Notes: generated from the sequence alone by a model not told the origin. 64,000 bases of DNA from Sinonovacula constricta (GCA_007844125.1 CM017567.1:39845176-39909175); one strand, 5' to 3'. Shown: positions 1 to 11,639, counted from the stretch's first letter. Made by a program: numbers and translations.

Positions 1-555
1 ATTTTTCATCCTAATTATGCAAGTGCATTTCAACAAAACAAACAATACAGTCTTTTGACATGTTTGCACCACTCTGATTGTTTTAAACGTGATGTTTAGT
101 TTAAGATTATTTTCATAAACCAGCAAAGATTATTTTTCGTAAACCAGGAAAACTCAAGCTGTTTGATACAAGACTAGTCTTGGTGAACAACTTAAAACCT
201 CATGCAGATGATGAAAGTATAAATTACATGCTATTCACCATACTGAAATTTGACACCTTGCATTAAGACGCTGATTAGCCAGATAAGACGGCCACAAAGT
301 CAAAAGCCAGGTGAATATATGTAGATAATTATCTAGGGTGAAGCAAGGCTATATTTGGTCTTAAGTGTTTCTTGACTCAAGTCATGTGAACCATTGTTGC
401 AGACAGCCAATTGATACAGTACCTGACAAACTGAGGTGGGGTCAGACCTTGGGTAGACTACCTGGCTTAAACTAGAGACATCTATAATCAAATTAAAAAA
501 AAGAATTCTACACCACATGGGTTCTAGTCTCTTTTGGGGCAAAGGTGTTTTTTTT
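1..555. other. AT-rich non-coding stretch, nothing recognised
   Basis: I see no coding exon, tandem repeat or family member here. The short open frame on the minus strand at 333-542 has low-complexity composition and no splice or family support. Confidence 0.5.
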
Positions 556-690
556 TAGCTGATCTGCATTACATTGGTGGTTCTACCCAGATATTTACCT
601 GAGTTTTCCTCCAAAGAATAAGCTGAAAATCAGTAAATTTATCATTATTGGTCACTGTGAAGTATTTAAAAAACAACACAAAACAAGCAT
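556..690 (+). mobile_element. SINE-C fragment, 5'-truncated
   Basis: The body core 'ggtggttctacccagatatt', the tcctccaaag-aataagctg segment and the 'attggtcactgtgaagtatt' tail are present and end in an A-rich run. The tRNA-like head is absent. Confidence 0.6.
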
Positions 691-835
691 CTTCAGTGTT
701 ATATACATACATGAAATGTTTTATATGGTGTAGTTTGTGAAAAATAATAACAAAGGGTTTATATCTTTTTATTGCCAGCTAACATTAGTGAGATTATTAT
801 GTTAATTACAGATCTGTTTCAGAAACTGTTTCAAG

Positions 836-1000
836 TAGGGAGGTTTTCCAGCTTACCTTCGGTGCACCGGTGGTTCTACCCAGGAGTAAGTCTGGGGTCT
901 TCCTTCACCAATAATTAGCTGAACATCGCCAATATGACCATAATTATGGCAGTGCAATGTAACAAAAAAAAACAACAAAAAAACAACAACAAGGCAATCC
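836..1000 (+). mobile_element. SINE-C fragment with A-rich tail
   Basis: It matches the SINE-C body from 'aggttttccagcttacc' through 'aataattagctgaacatcgc' and ends in a long (A)n(CA) tail. It is the same subfamily as the copies at 18490 and 40748, which share 'aataattagctg' rather than 'aaaatagctg'. Confidence 0.7.
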
Positions 1001-1051
1001 TGCATTTAGACAAATAGCAGAGTAAGGTTGAGTTTTGTTTTTTCAGGATCA

Positions 1052-1206
1052 GAATAATAGTAACAATAATGATTGTAATAATAGTAGTAATAATAATAGT
1101 AATAATAATAACTGTTATTTATTAATTTTTATTTATTTATTTTTATTTATTGTTTATTTATTTACTTATTTATTTATTATGATCAATATAATTATTATTA
1201 ATATTG

Positions 1207-1240
<34 letters not shown>

Positions 1241-1245
1241 TTACA
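1052..1245. repeat. AT-rich microsatellite (AAT/ATT-rich)
   Basis: Imperfect (AATAGT/AATAAT) units pass into (TTTA)n and then (ATT)n. Any open frame here is low complexity. Confidence 0.75.
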
Positions 1246-1701
1246 TTATCTTTTTTTATCATATCTGCATACAGGAACTCAAGAGTAATTGGAATTTAAC
1301 AAATAAAAAAGTTCCATCCTTCATACCAAAATTTTGCGAAGTTACCACAAGAATCTATTATATGAAGTGGAATCCCATTTATAACAATATAGTTCCAAGT
1401 GCACACTGATGAAGCATGAATAATTAATATTATAATATATTGGGTATATCTATTCATCAACGCCCCTGCAGAATTGGCTAAACTTGCTACACTGGAGTTG
1501 ATAAATAGATATGTTGATGGAATTGGAAGATGGTGATGGAATTGGTGTAGAGATGGAGTTGATTGACAATGGTTGTATATTTCTGGCTTTTTCATCCCAC
1601 CAACATTATTCACTATGTATAGCATACTGAGAACAACATTCCTGATATTACACCCTGTCACATTTTCTTGACATCGAACAGACCATTGATAATGACGAGT
1701 C

Positions 1702-2168
1702 TTAAAAGGTTGTATCCAAAAGTTTGGAGGAAAATTTATTTTCTCAAATAACCAAATAATTCTTTATTATCTGACATGTTCCTGCAAAATGCTTTTGATT
1801 GATGTCCTAAATCTGTATGAACAGTCAAGCATAAATCACTCTGTGTACTATTTCCAACTGTATTAAAAGCTTGATAGTAATCTCTGCTAAAAATAGATAT
1901 CAAGGTCAGACTGGACTACCCAGATGCGATATTACATGTTCTCAAAAGTAGGCTGGCACGTGGCATTTTTAGTTTTAAAATAACTCTCTGCAGCATGGCT
2001 CAGATAGGAAATACCCATTTGCAATGACGAGTGGAGATTTATGCTTCGCTGTTCAAACAGATCTAGGGCACCAATGAACACCGATTTGCAGGACCTTTTC
2101 AGGTAACAAACTTATTTAGTTATGTGAGAAAAAATCTTTGGACCAAACTGTCGGATACCACCTTTAAG
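1702..2168. mobile_element. MITE-1 copy with long inverted arms
   Basis: The left end 'ttaaaaggttgtatcc' runs inward in the normal MITE-1 order to about 1835. The right part (about 1985-2168) is the same end sequence in reverse orientation and finishes in 'tcggataccacctttaa'. Both halves contain the ATTTTCTCAAAT-type, 'ttgatgtcct' and 'tgcaggacc' blocks. It is therefore a foldback form of a family whose other copies have only short terminal repeats. Confidence 0.65.
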
Positions 2169-2530
2169 ATCTTCCTCTCCCAAAGATACTGGCCATTGCT
2201 AAGATTGGCCATAAATGCATCACTTCATTTATTCAAAAAACTAAACAAAAACAAGGTTTAAGTGTAGTTCAAGTCAGCTGCAAGGTTGGCTGGCTTTATT
2301 GCAGGATAAACTGAATGGTTCTTATTTTATTCTAAGGTAAAGCCATGGTTTTAACATGTTCGTGTGGTTGTAAAGCTGGATAATCCATGGTTGTATGGTT
2401 ATATGGTGAAGATTGATTGAAACTGAGCTAGGTGATAACTGCAGTAAAGCCATTGTAAAGGTAAATGCCTATAACAATGCCTAAAGGTTACAAGACATAG
2501 AAATGAAGACTTTGCAACAAATAGTGCACA

Positions 2531-2640
2531 ATACCTGGAAGCGCAATCAGTAGAGGGTCGGCTTCAGGTACGGGAGGCCCTGGGTTTGATCCCGGGCCAC
2601 GACATACCGAAGTCTTGGTTCTTTTGATTTGGTGGTAGTA
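2531..2640 (+). mobile_element. SINE-A head fragment, 3'-truncated
   Basis: The tRNA-like head has a box A-like segment 'ggaagcgcaatcagtagag' and a box B-like 'gggtttgatcccgggcc', followed by 'acgacataccgaagtc'. The SINE body is missing. Confidence 0.7.
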
Positions 2641-2654
2641 CTAAGTAGCATGGA

Positions 2655-2790
2655 TGATGAAATAGGTGGTAATGTAGATGACACTGATGATAATGATGAT
2701 GATGATGATGAGGAGGAGGATGATGAGGATGATGATGATGATGTTGATGATAATAAAAATTATGATAATAATGACGACAATAATGATCAA
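2655..2790. repeat. (GAT)n microsatellite
   Basis: A GAT/GAG/AAT-rich trinucleotide tract, purest at 2692-2750. Non-coding as far as can be seen. Confidence 0.8.
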
Positions 2791-3094
2791 GAGCCTAAGT
2801 GATGTGTGAGTAACGTAATGAAAATATAAACTTATAAATTTATATCATCTTGATAAATATTATTTTGCTTCATCTTCATGCTTTTCATTCTGTTGTTGTC
2901 TTAACCCAAGATGGTTGGTCTCTGCCTTGTATATGATACAATAACAATGCTTTGGTTTTTATTTATGATTCTTTACTACAACATGTGATCTGTCTATCAG
3001 GTGAGCATCATTTCCATGGCGATATTTGTTAACAGACGAGAAATGTTAGAAACCTCTGACTGAATTCTGACAGCTTCCTGACAGAAATCAGCTG

Positions 3095-3560
3095 TTTGCT
3101 GAGATATCTGGGTCACTAACTCAGAGTTTCTCATAGATATATTTTGCAGACATACATAGACATGTTATGGTGTGGTTACTCATTGGAAATTGTTTGTTTT
3201 GTTTTTTGAAATACATCGCAGCGACCAATTTTGATCATTATAGCGACGTCCAGCTAATTGGTGTAGGAAGACAAATGTCTGGGTAGAACCACCAGTGCAC
3301 CGCAAGTCAGCTGGAAGACCTTTCCCATTTTAAGTCCTTCAAATTGCTTGGGACTCGAGCCCACGAGGTGAGAGGCTAAGTAGTCATAGGAGTTATTAAT
3401 TGGCGACTCTACCACCACACCATTGGCACCCCTTTAGTGGAAATCTCATATCAGTATGAGGTATCTGGGTCACAAACACAGAGCCGCTCGCCGGGGTATT
3501 TCTCAGTCATACATAAACATATTATGTTGAGGTTACTCATTGGAAATCTCATATCGATAT
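3095..3560. repeat. Direct duplication of about 80 bp split by a SINE-C
   Basis: The segment from 'atctgggtcac' to 'ttactcattggaaat' occurs at about 3105-3189 and again at about 3464-3550. The SINE-C at 3190-3434 lies between the two copies, next to a shared TGGAAAT. Confidence 0.6.
3190..3434 (-). mobile_element. SINE-C, nearly complete
   Basis: On the minus strand this reads from a head at about 3434 ('ggggtgccaatggtgtggtg') through box B-like 'gggctcgagtccc' and the TCTACCCAGACATTTGTCT core to an A-rich tail at 3190. The possible target duplication is TGGAAAT on each side. Confidence 0.75.
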
Positions 3561-3821
3561 GATTCAGATGAATGCCCACAACAGGTGTAGCAAAGGAATT
3601 GCACCCTTTTACCGACAGCCACAAAGCCACAAATCCTACTAAGAGCATCAAATGATGATACGTCCAGCTGGCTTATATACTCCGGTAGGCTGAACTCACC
3701 TGGGTGACCAATCCAAGATAATGATAATCGTTGGCCCCTTTTTATTGATTTTTTTTAGCACACATATACACAATACCCTTTGAATCCTTGTGTCAAGACA
3801 ACATATGTTTACAGGCAGTCT

Positions 3822-3945
3822 TAACATCTTATCTTGCTATATTTGTTAATAAGAAATAACAAATCTTAAGCTATTTAATAACATCTTATCTTGTTATATT
3901 TGTTAATAAGCAATAAAATATCTCAAGTTAATAACATCTACATAA
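3822..3945. repeat. Tandem repeat of about 55 bp, 2-3 copies
   Basis: 'taacatcttatcttg' starts at 3822 and 3879, with a partial third unit at 3932. Each is followed by 'tatatttgttaataag'. Confidence 0.7.
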
Positions 3946-3969
3946 AAAATAGACATACTGCTTCAGTCA

Positions 3970-4062
3970 TTGTGCAGCAAATAGAGCAAATTCTGATCAG
4001 ATAGCTTCCAAGGAGGAGTTAGATAATTTGGATCAACACTGTTGAATCAGTCCACGCTCAGC
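3970..4062. mobile_element. Degenerate FB-1 foldback copy
   Basis: 'gcagcaaatagagcaaatt' plus 'ctgatcagatagcttcc' resembles one FB-1 arm, followed by a weak opposing arm with 'tttggatcaacactgtt'. The match is poor. Confidence 0.35.
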
Positions 4063-4292
4063 AGGCTTATTATTTGATGATTATGACACAGACTTGCACC
4101 CTTCAATATCTTAACCCAACAATCACATAAGCATTAAATGATAAACCCTCCAGCTGCTGGTGTGGTATATATACCTGGGAAGTGGGTATGCCTCACTCAC
4201 CTGGCTGACCTTTACTGGGAAACCAGAAATTTTCAGGGGTTGTTAAAGTGTATACTATATATAGTTTCTGGTAAACGGATTTTCTCACTCTT

Positions 4293-4530
4293 GGGTTGGA
4301 CGTCCATCGTGGAATTGCTGACTTGTAACTCTTCTGACTGCTAAGGCAAGTGGGTTTGAGTTCCGTGAATGGCGATGGACTCATTGTTTGAAGGTCTTCC
4401 AACTGACCTTTGGTGCCCCAGTGGTTCTTCCCAGACATTTGTCTGGGGTCTTTCTCCACCAAAATAGCTGGACATCTGTATAATAATCATTATAGGTTTC
4501 TGCAATGTATTTCAAGAAACAAATCTCACT
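4293..4530 (+). mobile_element. SINE-C, diverged
   Basis: A head-like 'acttgtaactcttctgactg' with box B-like 'gggtttgagttcc' is followed by the family core 'cccagacatttgtctggggt' and 'aaaatagctggacatc', ending at 'gcaatgtatttcaagaaac'. Confidence 0.75.
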
Positions 4531-5019
4531 CTTGCATGGGGAGGGGACTTTATAGCTCCATCTAAACTTTCAGAAACATAAATGAGTATAAAAACTAGGA
4601 CAGCACAGGTCTAATAAGTTCTTAACTTTACAACAAATATTACATAATATTTGACAGCTGTAAATGTTGAAGAAAAACAACATCTATCAACCATCTTGTT
4701 ATTATGATGTTATCTTTTCGTTTGAGTCACTCTCATCATACCTAAGTGCTGTTGCAACAAAATGATTCAGCTCCTGTTTTTTGGGATATTTTCCTTCCAT
4801 TTTCCTGCAGTTTGATCCCTTCTCATTATCACATCTACACCTGCAGAAGTCATCAGGTCTGCAAACATGATGAATGAATGAAACACCGAAATGGTGCTGT
4901 CTTACCTAACCTCACAGCCAGCTTCATTTACAAACTCATTGTGAATTCTTAGTAATTTAACCATACTTCACACAAAGATAACCAAATGCAAAGTGATACA
5001 TTGTTGAAGACTGAGCAGC

Positions 5020-5101
5020 AAATAGTGTATGGAGACTGAGCAGCAAAAAGTGTAGAGCCAAATCAAACGATCTCCCACTGGATCTACACTTTTTTGCAGA
5101 G
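5020..5101. mobile_element. FB-1 foldback copy
   Basis: 'gagcagcaaatagtgta' opposes 'tggatctacactttttt' across about 60 bp. The left arm is itself duplicated (gactgagcagcaaa twice, 27 bp apart). Confidence 0.5.
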
Positions 5102-5569
5102 TCATGTTCAATTGATGCTAAGAAGGTAAAGGGAGAGCACTCCTGAGGTGAGGTGTAAACAAGTTGGGAGGTCTTCCTTAAGGATCACTACCATTGATAG
5201 CTTGTAACAAGCATACTCAGTTTTTTCGCAAGAATAGATGCCTAATATTTAGTGTTAAGACTATATGCATGGGACATAACTATTGCTAGTCAAACCATTA
5301 CTGGTAGGAGAATATCATAGTCAAGGTATACTGATATCGGTAATTATCATAAATCTAGTCATTTTTTCAAACAAAATCATCCACATTCTCCTGAAGATAA
5401 CTTTTTTTAAGCAGTGGCAGCATCAGCAGCCATAGCATCATTATTTTCATGATGATCTTTATTGTCACCAAGCATTACTTACTGCCATTATGAATATTCA
5501 AGCTAATATGAGAGGAGGAAGACTCCTGTAGATGTATCAAGAGTGTTATCATAAGCATCGTCATTGCCT

Positions 5570-5998
5570 CTAACAACACCATAAACTTCATCATCATAAT
5601 CATCATCATTATCACCAACACCACCATCATCATTATCACCATTACCACTGTCAAAGTAGTCATCATCATCACCATCATCATTATCACCATCACCACCATC
5701 ATCATTATCACCATTACCACTGTCAAAGAAGTCATCATCATCACCATCATTATCACAATCACTATCCATCATCATCACCAACCACATTATCACCGTCACC
5801 ACCATCATGGTAATCCCCATCATCATTTTCATTATCACCACCATCCACCTCCTCCTCCACCTCCTCCTCATCATCATCGAAGTCATCATCATCACCACAT
5901 CATCACCATCTCTGTCATCTTCATCACTATCATCATCATCCTCTTTATCAGTCTCATCATTATCATCATCATCATCATCATTATCAACATATTTATCA
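5570..5998. repeat. (ATC/ACC)n trinucleotide microsatellite
   Basis: A CAT/CAC/ATT-rich tract of more than 400 bp, with an internal repeat of about 69 bp ('accattaccactgtcaaag' at about 5639 and 5711). Open frames on both strands (e.g. 5475-5898 minus) come from the three-base period. Confidence 0.85.
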
Positions 5999-6429
5999 AG
6001 AAAATATTAATCTTGGTTTCTAACACAAGAAAGATTAATCTTTAACGATGTTATTACAGTGTATTAAAGTAGTTAAACACTTAGTAAAGGCACAGCTTTT
6101 ATCTAAGTCAGTACAGTGGTTTATACCAATTTATGACCATTTATCAATGATATTTCACGAAATGCTTTATGAAGGGTTCCTTTCAACTGTTTGATATAAT
6201 CAACATGTTCAGATCCAGTATACACACTTCTGGGTGTATAATAAACTCTTACCTGTTGACAAACTTAACTTTCTATGAAGCTTATTGACAGAGCTGCTAA
6301 ATGTTTCAACAATGTCCCTGGACCCCTTACCCTGCTTAATGTGTAAATAACCTCCATGAAATTGTTAAAATTTTACCTCCTGCTTTGCACCGATCAACAA
6401 GGTTTAAATTACCCGCCAGGATCCTATGA

Positions 6430-6491
6430 TGGGTCAAGCCATGCTGGGAGCTGCCTGGTCTGGATCTATATTATTTGCTGCTGAGTTTTTG
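6430..6491. mobile_element. FB-1 foldback copy, partial
   Basis: 'gctgggagctgcctggtctg' followed by 'gatctatattatttgctgct' is the right half of FB-1. The left arm is degenerate. Confidence 0.5.
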
Positions 6492-6674
6492 TTTATACTT
6501 CCAACTATGTATGCATTATTGTGGGTAAATAATAAAAGTTCAGAATGTAGCGACACAGTGTAAGAATTTTGTTAACGTACTACATTTGAAATGTAACTTG
6601 ACCTATTTCTGAATACTTAGCTGCAATAAGATAAGATCCTGATTAGACAACTTGTAGTAAGTGATCATTTTAGA

Positions 6675-6957
6675 ATGGATTGGATTGGATTAGCCGGCAT
6701 TTTTGCTGATACTGTGCAGCAACATTTCTATCATTATAGCGCAGGGGAACTTATGAGATGCCCAGGGACTGAACCTGGCCGGTCCCTTATACTGACACCG
6801 ATGAGTCAGGCGTAATGCTGTACCCTTAGCCCTGAGCATTAGGAGAGAAGCCACTACTACCAACTTTAAAGTCTTTGGTTTGACCCGACTGGGGTTTGAA
6901 CCCACGACATCCCGATCCACAAGCCGTCGCGCTACCACCTGAGCTATTGCGGCCGGT
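6675..6957 (-). mobile_element. SINE-B, full length
   Basis: On the minus strand it runs from the head 'ggccgcaatagctcaggtgg' (near 6957) with box B-like 'gggttcaaacccc' and the 'tagtggcttctctcctaatg' body to the 'atgccggctaatcca' end. The open frame at 6690-6998 is this SINE, not a gene. Confidence 0.85.
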
Positions 6958-7204
6958 TTATCTTTTAGAAATTTCTGATCCAGATCTACATAAACCAAGG
7001 TCTGATAAGTTAGTGGTTAAGTGGGAATGAAGGGGATATTAAGGCCAGGAAAGGTAATTCAAGGAGTTACATTGTATTTAGATGTTGGGGGAATTCTCAT
7101 GAGAGAGGCATCATAAGGGGAAATTTCATAGGGAACATTCATCAGTTTTAATCATAATTGATGTTGAACTGTTTGCCAATATGGCGAAGTTGATGTAACA
7201 AATT

Positions 7205-7330
7205 ATGTATGTTGAGTTTATAAATAAATCATATTTTAAAAAAAGCATATATTGAGTTTATAAATAAATCATATTTTTAAAAGAGCATATATTGAGTTTA
7301 TAAATCAATTATATCGTTAAAAGAGAATAT
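7205..7330. repeat. 40-bp tandem repeat, 3 copies
   Basis: 'ttgagtttataaat' recurs at 7212, 7252 and 7292, each followed by an AT-rich spacer with 'agcatata' or similar. Confidence 0.8.
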
Positions 7331-8650
7331 ACAATTTATTCTAAGAAGAAATATGTTTATAAATAATACTAGGATGCACACAAAAACAGCATCAGGACAA
7401 TATAAATCTGTCTTTTTTCACATTTTTTTCTCCTGCAACTTAATTGTTACAAAATTTTATCTGTCATTGTTTTGCATTATAAATCATTTCTCAATTTTTT
7501 AAACCTCAAATAACAAGTAAACATGAATAAAATATAAACATACTAAAACAAATTAATAAATAAATTTAAGTGTGTTTAAAATTAATATTTACCAAAAAAT
7601 GGTATATTTTCCAATGTTGATAAAAAAACTAACAGGGACCTTGAAAATTTAAAAGTAGCCCAAAGCAAAGTGTCATTGCCTTTTCATTCTATATCTTTGG
7701 AATGCCATGTACTGTAGATTTTTCACTACACTATGAGTAGTGTCAATACACTTAGTCTTGTTATTTTCAAGTACGGCAAAATTGTCTCTCTTTTTGCAGC
7801 TTTAAAGAAACAGTAAACCGGACTTATCTGTATTCATCACACTTGAGCTGTCTTTTTAACACACCCATACTATCTCCAAGCCACCCAAGCCAGAATTGAT
7901 TAAACTTAGACAAATGGTATAGATCTAGATCAGCCAGTTCCTTCTTAGGAAGTATGTGATTGTGATTTGCATTTTTTTCTTCAGAGCTGCTCACAATTTA
8001 TCTTTACACATTGCCTGTATATATAAGGAGATTAGTTATAATTAGTATAGGTTATTTTACAAAATGCAGCTTAATACGGGTAAGGTCTAATTCTAGTCTG
8101 TCAACATCTTCATTCTTCTGACAGTGGAGATACGCTTGGTTGATCTGTATAAGTATCGGTTGTCTTGGTTGCTACGGTAATCTGCCAGGTTTTGTGTTGG
8201 TTGCGTGACAGCCATAGTTGTGGAGGATGCAAGGACACAATGGAAGGGAAACCAGAGACAAGATTCCCTGGGTGATAATTGTAGGCCCTCATCTCATTGT
8301 TGAGTCAGTGCCGATATATACAAGATGGGACTCCAGAAATTGAGCAAGCTACCTTATGCAGCTTATGTTTTTATCTCTCATCTTCCTACATTTTATACTA
8401 ATAATGTAAAACAATACGGGTTGGGTTTTTTTTGTTTTTTTTATACAAATAACTGCAGGGAAAGGAAACTGTGGTTTTCTGAGATGCAAAACGCGTAGAT
8501 GCTTATCGGAAAGGTCCCACAGGTAGACGGCTTGCTGGTATGGATCAACAATATTGGCCTATGCTTGGTCAAATTGTGCTATGTAGGATGAGGGATGAAG
8601 AGATGATGAAATTATAACATAATTACTTTGACTTGGTCCACCATCTGTGA
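7331..8650. other. AT-rich non-coding stretch
   Basis: No exon or tandem array is seen. A weak FB-1-like arm (tagatctagatcagccag) lies near 7920. Confidence 0.4.
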
Positions 8651-8656
8651 CAAAGA

Positions 8657-8882
8657 TGCCCGTAGCATGGTGATAGTGTATCCAATTTGTAACTCCTCTG
8701 ACTGTATAGCCTCTTAAGCACATAGTTTTGAGTCCCATTGGGGCGAAGGTCTTCTAGCTGACATGTGGTGTGCCACTACATAATTCTACCCAGACATTTG
8801 TCTGGGTTTTTCCTCCACCAAAACAGCTGGACAGCATCTTAAGTATCAAAATTAGTTGCTGTGATGTATTGCAAAAGTAAAC
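8657..8882 (+). mobile_element. SINE-C, diverged
   Basis: It has head segment 'atttgtaactcctctgactg', a gttttgagtccc box B-like region, and core 'tctacccagacatttgtctg', ending at 'gatgtattgcaaaag'. It is followed 90 bp on by another SINE-C in the same orientation. Confidence 0.8.
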
Positions 8883-8973
8883 ATCTTTAACAGTTTAAAT
8901 GACTTCAAATTTCATTGATGAATCAAAGATGATACGGTCAAAATAAAATTAAACTGGAGGAGGATTCTTTTCG

Positions 8974-9210
8974 GAGGTGCCTGTGGCGTAGTGGTAGAGT
9001 CGCCGATTTGTAACTCCTCTGACTGCTTAGCCTCTCACCGCATGGGTTCGAGTCCCATTCGAGGCGAAGGACTTAATGTGAGAAGGTCTTCCGGCTGACC
9101 CGTGGTTCTACCCAGAGGTGTGTCTGGGGTCTTCCTCCACCAAAAATCTGGACGTTGCTATATTGATCATGAATGGTCGCTGCAATGTATGTCAAAAACT
9201 AAAACAAAGA
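8974..9210 (+). mobile_element. SINE-C, full length
   Basis: The head 'gtgcctgtggcgtagtggta' carries box B-like 'gggttcgagtccc'. The body is 'gaaggacttaatgtgagaag' and the tail 'gtcgctgcaatgtatg' leads into A-rich DNA. It is one of the least diverged SINE-C copies. Confidence 0.85.
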
Positions 9211-9769
9211 AACATTCTTTGCACCATGCAGTTTTAATTGATTAACACATGTATAAAAGCCTTGAATTTACGTTAACATTTATAATTATATTGTGATTTT
9301 CTTGCAGTAAATGTGTTCACTTATTTAAAATAAACATGAAATATACATTTTTGTATTCCTTGTAAAGAGTAGAAAATTTGAAGCATAATTCTATCTGAGT
9401 TATTTATCTGCGGTTTATGTAAAGTTTTTGTTGCTTTGTCACCTTACTTTCTCAAGTCTTGTCATAGCATCATTAGTGATGCTGGGCTACTCTATCATCA
9501 TGGGACCTTCATTGTATTGCCAGACTTCAGTTTGTGTAATTAATTATACAGCCATGTCTCACCACTGTGCCAAGTTCTAAACCAACTAATGCCACGAAAT
9601 TGTCAGTCTGAGTATTCTGATGTCAGAGGAGGCGTATAAAGAGATGGATGCATAAACTCTATGAAACATTGTATACATATTGATGAGTCAATGGTAGTAT
9701 CCTGATGTTGGAAGAGATGTTTAAAGAGATGGATACATACACTCCTATGAAACATAAAGTCGTTTACCT

Positions 9770-9914
9770 GCCGCAATAGCTCAGGTGGTAGAGCCTCGGC
9801 TTGCGGATCAGGGAGACATGGGTTCAAACCCCGGCTGGGTCGTTAAAAATGGTAGTGGTATAGTTCTCTTGCTAACGCTCAAGCAAATATAAGGGTAGTT
9901 CCACGACTGGTCAT
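9770..9914 (+). mobile_element. Chimeric SINE: SINE-B head joined to SINE-A body
   Basis: 'ccgcaatagctcaggtggta' to 'ccggctgggtc' is a SINE-B head. It passes at 9839-9841 (shared gtc) straight into SINE-A body 'gttaaaaatggtagtggta' and stops at 'gggtagttccacgactgg'. It abuts an inverted SINE-A piece. Confidence 0.75.
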
Positions 9915-10042
9915 GTCTTGGAACTACCCTTTTTGTAGCGTTGTCAATGGAGATATACCACTAACATTTATCAAATTTTGGTATGTCACTGCCCAGGATA
10001 AAAAATGGAGTCGCTTGTACCTAGAGCCGGCAAGATACCTAG
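9915..10042 (-). mobile_element. Inverted SINE-A 5' part facing the chimeric SINE
   Basis: The minus strand reads a SINE-A head remnant ('ggtacaagcgactcc', 'tgggcagtgacatacc') and then the 'aggtagtggtatatc' body back to the 'aaagggtagttcca' point. That is almost the position where the plus-oriented copy stops, so together they form an imperfect inverted repeat of about 75 bp per arm. Confidence 0.65.
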
Positions 10043-10166
10043 ATTGTGCAAGCAGGTTGTGACAAAGGCCTGAAGAATATTAGCTGGTAGAATATTGTTT
10101 TTATGTGACTTATCAAGGAAACTTTTCCGCATATTCAGTTGTCATTTTGTAAAAAAAAAAATTCTT

Positions 10167-10640
10167 TTAAAGGTGGTATCCGACAGTGTGGACCAAAAAT
10201 ATTTTCATTAAAGATCATTGTAAACCATTGTTACCTGAAAAGATCTTGCAAAGTGCTGTTTATTGATGTCCTACACCTGTCTGAAAAGTGAACCATAATG
10301 TCACAATCATCTTTTCAAACATGTATTTCCTATCTGAGCCATGCTGCACAGTTAGCTATTTTTAAACTAAGAAAACTATGTTACCGCTTATGTTATAGCT
10401 CATCCATCATTTGTTGTGATGTCAATGTCTATTTTTAGCTATAATCCCAATCACTCTTATTTATAGATTTGAAAAGAATGAAAATTTAAATATTGATTAA
10501 CGAGTTTTACTGCCCTGAATCATGAAAGCTTAGACTAAAGTATGATTTTTTCTATAGAAATTATGCACAAATACCCTAAACAGCGGTCAGATATTGTTAC
10601 ATGTATTAGATATTGGAAAATTGTCAGATACCTCCTTTAA
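10167..10640 (+). mobile_element. MITE-1, complete
   Basis: It begins TTAAAGGTGGTATCCGACAG and ends 'attgtcagatacctccttt' plus AA, so the ends are inverted repeats beginning at TTAA. It has no coding capacity. A SINE-B is inserted exactly at its right end. Confidence 0.85.
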
Positions 10641-10643
10641 GTT

Positions 10644-10918
10644 GAATGGCCGCAATAGCTCAAGTGGTAGAGTGTTGCTTTGCAGATCTGGAGGTCACAG
10701 GTTCAAACTCTGGCCGGGTCAAACCAAAGACCTTAAAATGGTAGTAGTGGCTTCCCACCTAACACTCTGGGCTAAAGGGGCAGCATTATACCTGACTCAG
10801 TGGTGTCAGTATAATGGACTGGCTGGGTTCAGTCCCTGGGCACCTCATAAGTGTCCCTGTGCTATAATGATAGAAATGTTGATGCACAGTATCTGCAAAA
10901 ATTGCCGACAATTCCCCA
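10644..10918 (+). mobile_element. SINE-B, full length, with 11-bp target duplication
   Basis: It runs from the head 'ggccgcaatagctcaagtgg' to the 'cgacaattccccatc' end. TCCTTTAAGTT flanks it at 10633-10643 and 10919-10929. The first eight bases of the duplication belong to the MITE-1 terminus, so the SINE is younger than that MITE. The open frame at 10594-10926 is this SINE. Confidence 0.9.
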
Positions 10919-11639
10919 TCCTTTAAGTTTGTCTGAACATTCTGTTCACTTTGATTTTTTTTAGCTGTTGAGCATTTCACTTTATAATTTAAGGTAAAAT
11001 AAATATTTCATGATATCAGTTACTCACAAAACAACATACAACTGTTCTTCAATAATATTTTTTGTGCATTTAGCCACTTCTTTATCGATAATGTTTCAGT
11101 ATAACTTGTCCGAAACTCAGCTTTCTTCTGTTATATGAGAGCGGAGTACATGTTTTCATTTTAGAAAATAAGAAACAGGAAAGAAATTGACCTAAATTTG
11201 TGTTATCTGCCCGTGATTTAGAGGATAAATGCAAGAAAAACAAAGTTGTACAGTTTTTAGAATGGGTTTTTGTATAAATGGTGCATTCATCAAAATGTAA
11301 ATGAAATATTTAATGTGTTTTTAAGATGAGATAAGGTTTTTTTTTTTGCTTATATTCGGCTCACATTTTATTGGAAAAAAATGTTGAAAAATTTAAATTG
11401 CAGTTTAATTCAAAGTATATTTGACCTTATTATCAAGCTACTTATGAATCTGACTTCATATATGCAGTTTCCAATGGTTACTGTAATTTTTATGTCCTGA
11501 AAGATTGTATTTAAGCTGTTGCAATGTACATACTTTCCTCTGTATTTCCCATTTCCGTGTCTCTGCCATAACTTCCATATAATTTACCTTTAAACTCCAA
11601 TCAAACTTCACCAACTTACATAACTTGAAGGCGTGTCAC

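Noticed and set aside
5475..5898. Met/Asp-rich open frames on the minus strand
   Set aside because: They are translations of an ATC/ACC trinucleotide microsatellite.
6690..6998. Open frames at 6690-6998, 10594-10926, 35978-36244 and 42153-42440 that look alike
   Set aside because: Their similarity reflects SINE-B copies. The shared peptide (e.g. KTLKLVVVASLLTL) is SINE body translation, and frames differ in upstream sequence.
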